Of a stretch of 38,340 bases of DNA, positions 7,433 through 18,211 are shown in pieces (position 1 is the first letter of the stretch; every line of letters begins with the position of its first letter). The notes beneath the pieces are model-generated. The model was not told where the DNA came from, did not search any database, and worked only from the letters and a program-made list of their open reading frames with translations. A program made the position numbers and the translations under genes. Source of the DNA: Methylorubrum zatmanii (GTDB lineage: Bacteria > Pseudomonadota > Alphaproteobacteria > Rhizobiales > Beijerinckiaceae); contig NZ_NKUI01000071.1 in assembly GCF_014845115.1 (NCBI RefSeq), forward strand, positions 1 through 38,340, given 5' to 3'.

Positions 7433-7900
7433 CTACCGGGTCCGGGCGGCGAGCGCGGCCGCGAGGCCGTCCGGATAGAGGGCGACCCCCTCCGGCAGGG
7501 CCTCCGGCCGGAACCAGCGCGCCGTGCAGGGCGTGCCGCTGTCCTCGGCGAAGGCAATCGCGTCGCGGTCGTAGAGGGCCGCGTCGTGCAGGCGGACGGG
7601 GGCGGCGAACAGGATCTCGTGGCCCAGCGCGCCTTCGTGGCGATAGAGGTTCTCGAACACCGCCCAGGGGCCGGTGATCGTCACCCCGCAGCCCAGCTCC
7701 TCGCGGAACTCCCGCTCCAGGGCCTGTTCGCGGGTTTCTCCGAACTCGATGCTTCCACCCGGCGGCCGGACGCCCTTCACCCGGCCGCGGTCGTCCAGCA
7801 CCTCCACGGCCAGAACGGCGTCGCCGCGCCAAGCCAGACCGATCACCTTGGCGCGGATCTGCTGCGGCGGACGCCATGTCGGGGTCGGTAGGTTCGTCAT
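7433..7900 (-). CDS. NUDIX hydrolase
   Basis: A 155-residue protein whose start ATG at 7900 overlaps the stop of the upstream phosphopantetheinyl transferase (ATGA). The NUDIX box is complete at residues 49-71: G49, E55, R63-E64, E67-E68, G70. These residues bind Mg2+ and hydrolyse a nucleoside diphosphate linked to another group. The substrate is unknown; the fold and size resemble ADP-sugar or MutT-type members. The overlap suggests coexpression with the transferase, though no functional link is evident. Confidence 0.9.
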   Translation of the reverse strand: MTNLPTPTWRPPQQIRAKVIGLAWRGDAVLAVEVLDDRGRVKGVRPPGGSIEFGETREQALEREFREELGCGVTITGPWAVFENLYRHEGALGHEILFAAPVRLHDAALYDRDAIAFAEDSGTPCTARWFRPEALPEGVALYPDGLAAALAARTR

Positions 7901-8730
7901 TCGTCGTCCCGTCCTCTCGCGGCGGCCTCGGCCAGGGCCGAACGCCACGCCTCCCAGGCCGCCGCCTCGGCCGAGACCGTCACCGCCGGCGGGCGCGGCA
8001 GCACCAGGGCGGCGGCGAGATCCCCGCCCGCGAGGCTCAGACCGCGATATTGCGCGAAATGCGCGAAAGTGACGGAGAGCCCCGCTGCGTCCCGCTCGAC
8101 GCCGCCCAGGGCGAGGCAATCGAGCGGCACCGTCAGACCGCAGCGCAGGGCCTTGGACAGGGCCTCCTTCAGGCACCAGAGCCGGGTCAGCCGTTCGGCC
8201 TCCGGCGCCGCGAGGCGGGTAGCGAGGCGCTCGCGCTCGGCGGGCGTCGTCTGGTTCGTGAGCAGCTCGATATGGGCCTCCCGGATCCGCTCCAGATCGA
8301 TCCCCATCGGACAGGCTTCGGGGAAGGCGACCGCCACGGCGACCGGGCCGGCATGGGACAGGCTGATGCCGAGCGCGCCGACTCCCTCGCCGGAGACGAC
8401 CGGCTGCTCCAGCACGCCGGGCCGGATCGCCACCGCCCGCGGATCGAGATCGGGATGCAGAGCGGCGATGGCGCGCTTGGCCGCGTAGCGCCCGATCAGC
8501 AGGCCGTGGCGGCGGCGGGCATGGAGGCGGTCGGCAAGCAAAGCCTCCTCATCCGCATGGAGGAAACCGCCGCGATGGGCGTCGAGCCAGTCGAGGGGCG
8601 CGCTCGCCAGCGTCAGGGCGGCCTGGAGCCGTCCCGCCCGTGGGGATTCGAGCGCGAAGCGCAGGCTCCGCACCAGCGGGGCCGAAGCCTCCGGTCCTGC
8701 CGCGCTGTCGGCGCTGTCCTCACCCGTCAT
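7897..8730 (-). CDS. 4'-phosphopantetheinyl transferase (Sfp-type)
   Basis: A 277-residue enzyme that moves the 4'-phosphopantetheine arm of CoA onto a conserved serine of carrier proteins. Family motifs are clear: the CoA-binding GRYAAKRA (80-87), SLSHAGPVAVAVA (~123-135), the Mg-binding GIDLE with D145 and E147, and WCLKEALSKA (185-194) with the catalytic lysine and glutamate. It is longer than AcpS and so of the Sfp/EntD/AcpT class. No polyketide or peptide synthase lies in the window, so the carrier substrate is unknown. It lies about 106 bases downstream of the acetyltransferase gene on the same strand. Confidence 0.93.
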   Translation of the reverse strand: MTGEDSADSAAGPEASAPLVRSLRFALESPRAGRLQAALTLASAPLDWLDAHRGGFLHADEEALLADRLHARRRHGLLIGRYAAKRAIAALHPDLDPRAVAIRPGVLEQPVVSGEGVGALGISLSHAGPVAVAVAFPEACPMGIDLERIREAHIELLTNQTTPAERERLATRLAAPEAERLTRLWCLKEALSKALRCGLTVPLDCLALGGVERDAAGLSVTFAHFAQYRGLSLAGGDLAAALVLPRPPAVTVSAEAAAWEAWRSALAEAAARGRDDE

Positions 8731-8836
8731 GGCCCATGCCGTGCTGGAGGCGTTGTCTTCCGACCCACCCTGATGGCGGGATTCCGAGGGGCTTGCCCTG
8801 CGAACCCCGAATCTCGGGCATGCGGAGTATGATCCC

Positions 8837-9247
8837 TCACCGCTCCCTGTCGAAGCGGAAGGCCTGCGGTACGCGCGTCATGCCGATGGCTTCGTAATAG
8901 CCCTCGATGCCGGGCGCGGCGGTCAGCAGCAGGCTGACCTCGGGGCCGGCCGCCGCCCGCGTCTCCGCGATCAGCCGGCGGCCGATGCCCCGGCCCTGGA
9001 CGTCGCGGGCCACGGCGAGGTCGGAGAGATAGGCGCAGAAGGCGAAGTCGGTCAGCGTGCGGGCCACACCGACGAGCCGCCCGTCGAGCCGGGCGGTGAC
9101 GATCAGGTCGGAGGCCGCCAGCATCCGCCCGAGCCGTTCGAGATCGTCGGCCGGCCGGCGCGGGGCGAGGCCGGAGGCGACGAGGACGCCTTGGAAGGCG
9201 TCCGCGGCGAGATCCGGCTCCAGGGCGTAGACGACCGCGCCGGTCAC
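8837..9247 (-). CDS. GNAT family N-acetyltransferase
   Basis: A 136-residue protein. I chose the GTG at 9247, seven bases after the secA stop, because upstream in-frame codons are a shadow of secA. The acetyl-CoA pyrophosphate loop QGRGIGRRLIAE (84-95) follows the beta-4 strand CAYLSDLAVARD. The C-terminal GIEGYYEAIGM is the usual beta-5/alpha-4 region of the fold. The acceptor is unknown; it could be a small amine or a protein N-terminus. It is probably cotranscribed with secA. Confidence 0.88.
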   Translation of the reverse strand: MTGAVVYALEPDLAADAFQGVLVASGLAPRRPADDLERLGRMLAASDLIVTARLDGRLVGVARTLTDFAFCAYLSDLAVARDVQGRGIGRRLIAETRAAAGPEVSLLLTAAPGIEGYYEAIGMTRVPQAFRFDRER

Positions 9248-9254
9248 CGGAGCC

Positions 9255-12161
<2,907 letters not shown>

Positions 12162-12451
12162 CGTGAACCTGCGGTCGTGGAGGTCGTCGCGGGCGGCATT
12201 TTTGAGGCGCCGCCGGCCTGCGTTGGGCGGGCTTATAGAGGTAAATATCCGCAGGCGCATCCGGTAGTGCCGGCCGCCGCTCACGAGATCGCGCGAGGTT
12301 CAAGGCCGCGCTTGCCTTTGTCCTGAAGAGATTCCACCTGTGTCGCGCTTCGTCGCGGCACCCGCCGCACACCCGACGACCCCGCACGGATAGAATCCGG
12401 ACGTCACACGGCCGGCCCGGCGGGGACGACGCCCAAGGAACGACGCTTCCG
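12162..12451. promoter_or_regulatory. divergent intergenic region secA / parvulin gene
   Basis: These 290 bases must hold the promoters of both divergent genes. Facing secA there is a -10-like TATAAG on the minus strand at 12232-12237. Facing the isomerase gene there is TAGAAT at 12391-12396, 55 bases before its start. No good -35 element was found for either. No small gene or strong repeat was seen. Confidence 0.3.
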
Positions 12452-13375
12452 ATGCCGATCCCGTTCTCCCTCCGGCGCGCGAGCGCCCTCGCGCTGATCC
12501 TCGCGGGTTCCGGTCTCGCGCCGGGCGCCGCCCTGGCCCAGGCACCCGCACCGAAGGCCGCGACGCCCGCGCCGGCGGCAACCTCCCCGGAGACGGTGGT
12601 GGCCAAGGTCAACGGCCAGCCGGTCACCGCCGCCGACCTCGCCCTGGCGGCGGAGGATCCGGCCCTGTCGCTGCCCGGCGTCGATGAGGGCGCCAAGCAG
12701 AACCTGCTGGTCGATTACATGATCGACCTCAAGGTCGGCGCCCAGGCGGCCGAGGCCGCCAAGGTCGGCGACAGCCCCGATTTCAAGCGCAAGCTCGCCT
12801 ATTTCCGCGACAAGCTCCTGCTCGACGAATACCTCGAGCGCGAGGCCAAGAAGGCGGTGACGCCCGAGGCCGCCAAGGCGCTCTACGACCAGACCGTCAA
12901 ATCGATGAAGCCCGAGGAGGAGGTGCATGCCCGCCACATCCTCGTGGAGAGCGAGGACGAGGCGAAGAAGATCGCCGCCCGCATCAAGGGCGGCGAGGAT
13001 TTCGCCAAGGTCGCCGCCGAGCTCTCGAAGGATCCGGGCTCCAAGACCGAGGGCGGCGATCTCGGCTGGTTCACCCAGGAGCGGATGGTGAAGCCCTTCG
13101 CCGATGCCGCCTTCAAGCTGGCGCCGGGTCAGGTCTCCGATCCGGTCAAGACCCAGTTCGGCTGGCACGTGCTGCGCGTCGAGGAGAAGCGGACCAAGCC
13201 GGTGCCGACCTTCGACGAGATGAAGGAGCAGATCGACCAGTACCTGACCCGCAAGGCGCAGCAGGACACCATCGTCAAGCTGCGCGAGGCGGCCAAGGTC
13301 GAGCGTGTCGGCGGCAGCGCCACACCGGCGGCGGGTGAGGCCAAGGGGGAAACGAAGGGCGACAAGAAGCCGTAG
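12452..13375 (+). CDS. exported parvulin-type peptidyl-prolyl isomerase
   Basis: A 307-residue periplasmic folding factor. A signal peptide covers about residues 1-29, with two arginines, a hydrophobic core and a likely cut after ALA before QAPAP. A SurA-like helical chaperone region follows from ~50. The parvulin domain (~155-250) shows VHARHILVESEDEAKK, GGDLGWFTQERMV and QFGWHVLRVEEKR. The tail is low-complexity and Lys/Gly-rich. It resembles PpiC/PrsA-type foldases that help outer-membrane or periplasmic proteins after Sec export. It is divergent from secA, so the two may be coregulated. Confidence 0.92.
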   Translation: MPIPFSLRRASALALILAGSGLAPGAALAQAPAPKAATPAPAATSPETVVAKVNGQPVTAADLALAAEDPALSLPGVDEGAKQNLLVDYMIDLKVGAQAAEAAKVGDSPDFKRKLAYFRDKLLLDEYLEREAKKAVTPEAAKALYDQTVKSMKPEEEVHARHILVESEDEAKKIAARIKGGEDFAKVAAELSKDPGSKTEGGDLGWFTQERMVKPFADAAFKLAPGQVSDPVKTQFGWHVLRVEEKRTKPVPTFDEMKEQIDQYLTRKAQQDTIVKLREAAKVERVGGSATPAAGEAKGETKGDKKP

Positions 13376-13434
13376 GCGGGCCGCGCCGGCTTCCCGGCGA
13401 GGCCATGCATCGGCGGAATGTCAGGTCTCTGGCA

Positions 13435-13448
13435 TCTGGTATACCAGA
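13435..13448. promoter_or_regulatory. TCTGGTATACCAGA palindrome, GntR/FCD-type operator candidate
   Basis: A perfect 14-bp palindrome 58-71 bases before the small membrane protein gene. Its core TGGTATACCA is the same as that bound by GntR-family (FCD subgroup) regulators such as UxuR and ExuR of E. coli. It overlaps where a -35 element would fall for a -10-like GATATA at 13465-13470, a good place for a repressor. No GntR gene lies in the window, so any regulator would act in trans. Confidence 0.5.
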
Positions 13449-13462
13449 ACTCAGCGTGCGGT

Positions 13463-13481
13463 GCGATATAGACTTTATCGC
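13463..13481. promoter_or_regulatory. inverted repeat in the promoter of the small membrane protein gene
   Basis: GCGATA-N7-TATCGC forms a perfect 6-bp dyad. Its centre is about 30 bases (close to three helical turns) from the centre of the upstream GntR-like palindrome, and it overlaps the likely -10 region. It may be a second operator or part of the promoter. Confidence 0.35.
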
Positions 13482-13505
13482 AACGCAACAACGGGTTTGC
13501 CTACC

Positions 13506-13712
13506 ATGATCGCCCTCGCCGTTCTCGCCGTCGCCATCGCTAACGTGACCCTGGTCGTGCTGCTGGCCGACCGGTTCGGCACCGAGGGTGTGCATGCCTC
13601 CGCCGGCGAGCTGACCAGCCTCCAGGCCAGCGGCCGTCCGGCGGCCCCGGCTGCCGCTTTCTCGCTGGCGAATGAGAACACCGTCGCCGCCGCGACCCGC
13701 ATCGCCGCGTAA
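13506..13712 (+). CDS. 68-residue single-span membrane protein, unknown function
   Basis: Starts at ATG 13506. Residues 1-21 form one hydrophobic helix, MIALAVLAVAIANVTLVVLL, followed by Ala/Ser-rich sequence that is probably disordered. It could be a membrane anchor or a non-cleaved signal. I do not recognise the family. Support for a real gene is its own promoter region with two dyads, a strong intrinsic terminator 27 bases after the stop, and codon use like its neighbours. It stands alone as a one-gene unit between the isomerase and a convergent kinase gene. Confidence 0.65.
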   Translation: MIALAVLAVAIANVTLVVLLADRFGTEGVHASAGELTSLQASGRPAAPAAAFSLANENTVAAATRIAA

Positions 13713-13738
13713 CCTCGGCCTCATTCCGGCCCATCAGG

Positions 13739-13777
13739 ACCGCCCCCGTGCCGCCCGGCCGGGGGCGGTTTCTTTTT
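13739..13777 (+). terminator. rho-independent terminator
   Basis: A perfect 9-bp GC-rich stem, ACCGCCCCC (13739-13747) and GGGGGCGGT (13761-13769), is followed directly by TTTCTTTTT. It ends the transcript of the small membrane protein gene and is the cleanest intrinsic terminator in the window. Confidence 0.9.
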
Positions 13778-13865
13778 GGACGGTGTGTCGCCGTGTGATC
13801 GTCGGAGGGCGTCTCGGCCCGCCATGCATGAACGAAGCCGGCACCGGCGCGCTGATCGCGCGGTG

Positions 13866-14777
13866 TCAGATCGTCAGCCCGCGCTCCAGCAGCTTCGTCG
13901 CTCGGTCGAGGACACGCGGCCAGAGCCCGTCTGCGAGGAGGCAGAACTCGGCGAGGAACAACAGCGAACGGACCTCGGCAAGCTTCACGTAGTGCGACAA
14001 GGCGTGCCGCTCCGCCGAGGATAAAGAGCGTTCCCCGTCGTAGCCTCTCAGGAGCGCAGCGACGAGCGCCCCCGTCCGTGACGGATCGCCGGCCGCGAAA
14101 TGCCGGGCCGCCGTCCCGAGATCGAGCAGGTAGGGGCCGTAGCCGCAATCGTCGAAGTCGAAGAAGCCCACCGTCCTGTCCCGGACGACGGCGTTGGCCG
14201 TCCGGGCATCCCCGTGGCAGTTGCCCGATGGCAGATCGTGCGCCGCAGGATCGCCGAGGATCTCCGCCCGGCATCGGCCGACAGCGCGCCGCGCGGCCTC
14301 GCTACCGGGGATGCGCGTCAGCGATATCGCAGCGCGCAGGCACAGCGCCCCCGCGTCGAGGGGACGCGCACCGCCACCGTCGATCCCGGCCATGGCGGCG
14401 TGCAGCTTCGCCAGCGCCGCACCGAACAGCGCCACATCCTCCGGGGCATCGGTGATCGGCCGACCCTCGAGGGCATGGAACAAGCAGGCGGTGCGGCTCA
14501 CGCCGCCGAACGCGACTTCCGCGCAATCCAGGCCGTCAACGGTGCGGATCGGCCGCGCCACGTCGATGCCTGGCGTTGTGCGAACCTGGCGCAGCAGACG
14601 CAACTCGAACGCGATGTCGGTGAGGGATCGGCCGACAGGCCGATAGAGACGCAAGTAGGAGAGGTCACCGCCTGCGGCGAGACGGTAGGTCCGGTTGACG
14701 CCGGGGACGACCAATTCGCAGCCGGTGAACACGCGCCCGTAGCATCGGGAGAGATCGTGCAAGTCGATGTCGCTCAC
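13866..14777 (-). CDS. APH-fold phosphotransferase (aminoglycoside/choline kinase-like)
   Basis: About 303 residues from a GTG at 14777; the frame stays open to an ATG at 14930, but that would run into ung and gives no family sequence. The protein-kinase-like core shows the catalytic loop CHGDARTANA with D190 and N195, and the metal-binding FDFDD with D207. These are hallmarks of the APH superfamily, which includes aminoglycoside, homoserine and choline kinases and SrkA. The N-terminal lobe reads VNRTYRLAAGGDLSYLRLYR, where the ATP-binding Lys is not obvious. The substrate cannot be predicted, and there is no reason to infer antibiotic resistance. It is last in a minus-strand run after ung. 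Confidence 0.8.
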   Translation of the reverse strand: MSDIDLHDLSRCYGRVFTGCELVVPGVNRTYRLAAGGDLSYLRLYRPVGRSLTDIAFELRLLRQVRTTPGIDVARPIRTVDGLDCAEVAFGGVSRTACLFHALEGRPITDAPEDVALFGAALAKLHAAMAGIDGGGARPLDAGALCLRAAISLTRIPGSEAARRAVGRCRAEILGDPAAHDLPSGNCHGDARTANAVVRDRTVGFFDFDDCGYGPYLLDLGTAARHFAAGDPSRTGALVAALLRGYDGERSLSSAERHALSHYVKLAEVRSLLFLAEFCLLADGLWPRVLDRATKLLERGLTI

Positions 14778-14871
14778 CGGCAAGGGCTTATCACGCTCGG
14801 CACGGCTCGGGCAGCAGCGCCTGCTTCTGCTATGGGCCGGACACCGGTCGCATCCTCGGGATGGTTCCGTT

Positions 14872-15576
14872 TCAGCCCTGGCCCAGTCGCCAGTCGATCG
14901 GCGCGCGGCCATGCTCCTCCAGCCACGCATTCGCCCGGTCGAACGGCCGCGAACCCGGAAAATCCCGGGCGCGGTTGAGGGGCGAGGGGTGGCCCGAGGC
15001 GACGATGCCGTGGCGCGTTCCGTCGATCAACGCCTCGCGGGCGCGGGCCTGAGCGCCCCACAGCAGGAACACCGACGGCTCGTCCTTGGCGGAGACGGCC
15101 TCCACCGCCTCGTCGGTGAGCTGAGACCAGCCGAGCCGCAGATGCGCGCCGGACTTCCCCGCCTCCGTGGTGAGCGCGGTGTTGAGGAGCAGCACGCCGC
15201 GCTCCGCCCAGGGTGTGAGGTCACCGGTCGAGAAATCGGGCTTGGCCCCGTCGGGGGCGAGTTCGGCCAGGATCACCTTGAGCGAGGCCGGCAGTCGGCG
15301 GGACCCGACATAGGAGAAGGCGAGCCCGTTGGCATCGCCCGGCGTCGGGTAGGGGTCCTGGCCGAGGATCACCGCCTTCACCGCCGGCAGGGGCGTCAGG
15401 GTCAGCGCCCGGAAGATCGCGGAGGGCTCCGGCAGAACCTGCGCGCCCTCCGCGACGCGGCCATCGACCTTTTGCGCGATCCGGTCCGCCGCGCCCTGCG
15501 CGAAGAAGGGCAGGGCGAGCCAGGGAGAGTCGCTGGCGCGGAAGGTGGCGAGGGCGGCTGCGACGGGTCCGGTCAT
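14872..15576 (-). CDS. ung: uracil-DNA glycosylase, family 1
   Basis: A 234-residue base-excision repair enzyme that removes uracil from DNA. The water-activating loop GQDPYPTPGDANGLAFS (72-88) holds catalytic D74. GVLLLNTALT forms the uracil-binding strand, and GHPSPLNRAR is the minor-groove/Leu intercalation loop with its catalytic His. The start is ATG 15576, eight bases after the stop of the 5'-nucleotidase gene. The length is normal. Its likely cotranscription with a 5'-nucleotidase is curious but not clearly functional. Confidence 0.96.
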   Translation of the reverse strand: MTGPVAAALATFRASDSPWLALPFFAQGAADRIAQKVDGRVAEGAQVLPEPSAIFRALTLTPLPAVKAVILGQDPYPTPGDANGLAFSYVGSRRLPASLKVILAELAPDGAKPDFSTGDLTPWAERGVLLLNTALTTEAGKSGAHLRLGWSQLTDEAVEAVSAKDEPSVFLLWGAQARAREALIDGTRHGIVASGHPSPLNRARDFPGSRPFDRANAWLEEHGRAPIDWRLGQG

Positions 15577-15584
15577 GCGTGGTC

Positions 15585-17087
15585 CTATCGAACTTCCCTG
15601 ATGCGCGGCCCGGTCTCGGCCGGCAGCGGCGAGCGGGCGCGGATATAGGCCATCACCGCGTTGGCCATGAGTGTCCCGTCGGTGCCGCCGATCAGCACGC
15701 GGCCCCTGGCCAGCATCCCGTAATCGTTGCCGCCGCGCAGCATGAAATCGTTGGCCGCGACGCGGTAGGTGCGGCTCTCGTCGAGGGGCGCCTCGCCGAC
15801 GCGCACCGACACCACGCGCCGCCCCGGCTCCGCCCCCGGATCGAGGGTCACCGTGAGGCCGGAGACGTGCAGGAAGCGGCCGGACGGGCGGCCGAAATCC
15901 CGGAACCCGTTCTCCAGCGCCTCGCGCACCGTCGCCCCGTCGATCGCCACCAGCACGACCGTGTTGCCGAAGGGCAGTTCGGAGAGGATGTCGCGCCGGG
16001 TGAGGGCGGCCCCGGCCGGGGTGAGCCGGTCGCCTCGGATGCCGCCCCCGTTCATCAGGCCGATTTCGGCGCCGGTGCTCGCCCGCACCGCGTCGGCGAC
16101 GAGGCTGCCGAAGGCCGATTCCCGCACCCGCACCGTGGCGACCCGGCTGTCGAGGGGCGCCTGCGTCGTGCCGATCACGACGTCGAGTTCCTTCGACAGG
16201 TCGCCCTGGAGCCGGCGCACCAAGGCCTGCGTCTCGGGATCGGGCTCGACCTCGCTGGTGTCGTGGATGCGGAAGGCGGCGCGCCAGCGCAGCGGCCCGT
16301 CACCCTTGCGTGTGACGAAGACGTCGATGGCGGTGACGAACTGGGCATCGTGGCCCGATTCGGCCAGCACCGTCCGGCCGTCGTCACGCAGGACGAGATC
16401 GTGGTCATGGCCCGAGAGCAGGATGTCGACGAGGCGCCCGCGCACGATCGCCTCGTCCTCCGCCCTGGCCGTGTGGGCGATGCCGACGATCATCTCCGCC
16501 CCGCGCGCCCGCAGGGCCTCGGCCGCGCGGGCCAGCGTCTCGATCTCGGGGCCGAAGCGCAGATCGCCCGATTGCGATTTCTCCGGCGTCGCCTGCAGGG
16601 CGATGCCGACGAGGCCGAGCCGCACGCCGCCGAGTTCGATCAGGGCGGAATCCTGGATGCCCGGCAGCCGCTGCCCGTCCGCTCCGCGCAGGTTCGCCGC
16701 GTAGAACGGGAAGCGCGCCTCCGCCTGCCGCTCGGCGAAGACCGTCGGCCCGAAATCGAATTCGTGATTGCCCGGCACGAACAGATCGGGGGGCGCCAGA
16801 TTCAGAAGCGCGACGATATGGGCGCCCTTGTCGAAGCCCGACATCAGCGAGGGCGAGAAGCAATCGCCGGCATGGGCGTAGAGGAGCGGCACGCCGCGGG
16901 CCCGCTCCGCCTTCACCACCGCGTTGAGCCGGGCGAAGCCGCCGCGCGCCTCCACCTCGTCCATCTCGTAGATGTCGTTGACGAGGAGCAGGGTGAAGCT
17001 CGGCCGCGCGGCCAGTGCCGGGCCGGCCCCGGCGACGAGAAGGCCGGCGCCGAGACCGGCGACGGCTTCGCGTCGGGACGGACGCAT
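15585..17087 (-). CDS. exported 5'-nucleotidase / metallophosphatase (UshA-like)
   Basis: A 500-residue two-domain enzyme. The N-terminus PSRREAVAGLGAGLL has a twin-arginine pair before a hydrophobic core and ALA-A, so export is likely via Tat. The metallophosphatase domain has AHAGDCFSPSL, PGNHEFDFG and LSGHDHD metal motifs. The C-terminal nucleotidase domain has MNGGGIRGD, SELPFGNTVV and RVAANDFMLRGGNDYG, which binds the nucleoside. The first metal motif reads NDIYEM where UshA has NDIHG, so one His ligand is Tyr; some bacterial and animal subfamilies share this. It probably hydrolyses nucleotides in the periplasm for salvage. Confidence 0.92.
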   Translation of the reverse strand: MRPSRREAVAGLGAGLLVAGAGPALAARPSFTLLLVNDIYEMDEVEARGGFARLNAVVKAERARGVPLLYAHAGDCFSPSLMSGFDKGAHIVALLNLAPPDLFVPGNHEFDFGPTVFAERQAEARFPFYAANLRGADGQRLPGIQDSALIELGGVRLGLVGIALQATPEKSQSGDLRFGPEIETLARAAEALRARGAEMIVGIAHTARAEDEAIVRGRLVDILLSGHDHDLVLRDDGRTVLAESGHDAQFVTAIDVFVTRKGDGPLRWRAAFRIHDTSEVEPDPETQALVRRLQGDLSKELDVVIGTTQAPLDSRVATVRVRESAFGSLVADAVRASTGAEIGLMNGGGIRGDRLTPAGAALTRRDILSELPFGNTVVLVAIDGATVREALENGFRDFGRPSGRFLHVSGLTVTLDPGAEPGRRVVSVRVGEAPLDESRTYRVAANDFMLRGGNDYGMLARGRVLIGGTDGTLMANAVMAYIRARSPLPAETGPRIREVR

Positions 17088-17096
17088 CGGCCCGGT

Positions 17097-18053
17097 TCAG
17101 CGCTTGGCGAGGCCGTCCCGCACCGCCTTGGCGTTGCGCCGCAGGGCCGGCCAGATCCAGGCGCCGGAGGCGAGATAGAGCCCGGCCGAGACCGGCTTCA
17201 GATCGACGGCGAGCCGGTCGGCGAGGCCGGGATTCTTGAGCGGCACCGCCGGGGCGTCGGTCTTGCGGTAGACCACCGTGGTGTCCTCCCGCCAGTACTC
17301 GGTATGCGGCACGAGGCCGGCGCGGCGGGCGAGCAGGTCGAAGGTCTCGCGCACGTAGCCGTGGACATGGGCGAAGTGGAAGCGCTCGTGCGGCGGCTTG
17401 CCGGTGGCGGCCATGTTCGGCACCGCCGCGTAGAGGATGCCGTCCGGCTTCAGCCAGCGGGCGAGGCGCTCCATCGTCTCGGCCGGGTTGCGCAGATGCT
17501 CCAGCACGTGGTGCGTGGAGATCACGTCGAAATGGCCGGCGGGGAAGCGGTTCGGATCCTCCGCCTCGTCGAGCACCTCGACGCCGTGATGCGTCCGGGC
17601 ATACGTCGCGTAGTCACGCCCCGGCTCGACGCCGATCACCGCGCAGCCGCGCCGCTTGGCCTCCGCCAGGAACTCGCCCGAGCCCGAGCCGAAATCGAGC
17701 AGGGTCGCGCCGGCCTTCAGCTTCGGCGCCAGCAGGTCGGCGCGGAAGCTGGCCTCGCGGGCGGAGCGGTTGAGGTGGTGGCGCGGCGGGCCGCCGGCGA
17801 AGGCGAGCTGGTAATCGGCCCGGTAGGCGGTCGAATAATATTCGGCCAGCTCGTCCGGCGTCGGCATCGGATCGGTGCGGATCAGGCCACACTGCGTGCA
17901 GGCGATCGAGCGCAGGGTCTTCAGGCGCCGGTCGGTCTCGGCGACGGTGACCGCGTCGCGGCAGCCGCACAGGTTGCAGGCGGCCGGCGCCCCCGTATAC
18001 GGATAGCCCGTAAACGGCACGAAGTGCTTCAGGAAGTAGCGGGGGGACGGCAT
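17097..18053 (-). CDS. zinc-ribbon class I SAM-dependent methyltransferase
   Basis: A 318-residue protein from ATG 18053; the longer upstream frame lacks family features. Two cysteine pairs, C26-x2-C29 and C52-x2-C55, form an N-terminal zinc ribbon. The SAM-binding motif LLDFGSGSGEFLAEA lies at ~118-132, followed by VIGVEP at the end of strand beta-2 and STHHVLEHLRNP for motif III. This layout matches Methyltransf_23 proteins often found near sugar or glycan genes. The substrate is unknown. It is first in the run methyltransferase, nucleotidase, ung, APH kinase, nine bases before the nucleotidase gene. Confidence 0.88.
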   Translation of the reverse strand: MPSPRYFLKHFVPFTGYPYTGAPAACNLCGCRDAVTVAETDRRLKTLRSIACTQCGLIRTDPMPTPDELAEYYSTAYRADYQLAFAGGPPRHHLNRSAREASFRADLLAPKLKAGATLLDFGSGSGEFLAEAKRRGCAVIGVEPGRDYATYARTHHGVEVLDEAEDPNRFPAGHFDVISTHHVLEHLRNPAETMERLARWLKPDGILYAAVPNMAATGKPPHERFHFAHVHGYVRETFDLLARRAGLVPHTEYWREDTTVVYRKTDAPAVPLKNPGLADRLAVDLKPVSAGLYLASGAWIWPALRRNAKAVRDGLAKR

Positions 18054-18125
18054 GTCGCGCTGGCCTCCGGAGCGATTTCGGGCGATGGGTTCGCCAACCT
18101 GCGGGCCAGACTCCGACGGGGAGCC

Positions 18126-18155
18126 TTGGCCTTGAAAAGCCGCCTGCTCTAGATC
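18126..18155 (+). promoter_or_regulatory. candidate sigma-70 promoter for hemH
   Basis: TTGGCC (18126-18131) and TAGATC (18150-18155) are separated by 18 bases and lie about 57 bases before the hemH start, in the 158-base divergent gap. The match to consensus is moderate. Confidence 0.3.
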
Positions 18156-18211
18156 GAACGGCCGGCCCGCACAACCGGATCGCTTGCCGCGTCGACGGAA
18201 GGCGAGAGCCC

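Noticed and set aside
7897..9247. Secondary-metabolite cluster around the phosphopantetheinyl transferase
   Set aside because: No synthase, carrier protein or transporter is nearby; neighbours are NUDIX, GNAT and secA.
13384..13399. CGCCGG-CTTC-CCGGCG hairpin after the isomerase gene as a terminator
   Set aside because: Stem of six pairs with no following T-run; not enough to call a terminator in such GC-rich DNA.
13866..14777. Antibiotic-resistance aminoglycoside kinase
   Set aside because: The fold is APH-like, but the family is broad and the setting is chromosomal housekeeping with no mobile element, so resistance cannot be inferred.
15579..18152. 857-residue open frame opposite the nucleotidase and methyltransferase
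   Set aside because: It spans two well-supported genes on the other strand, shows no domain motif, and is rich in Arg/Gly/His as shadow frames are.
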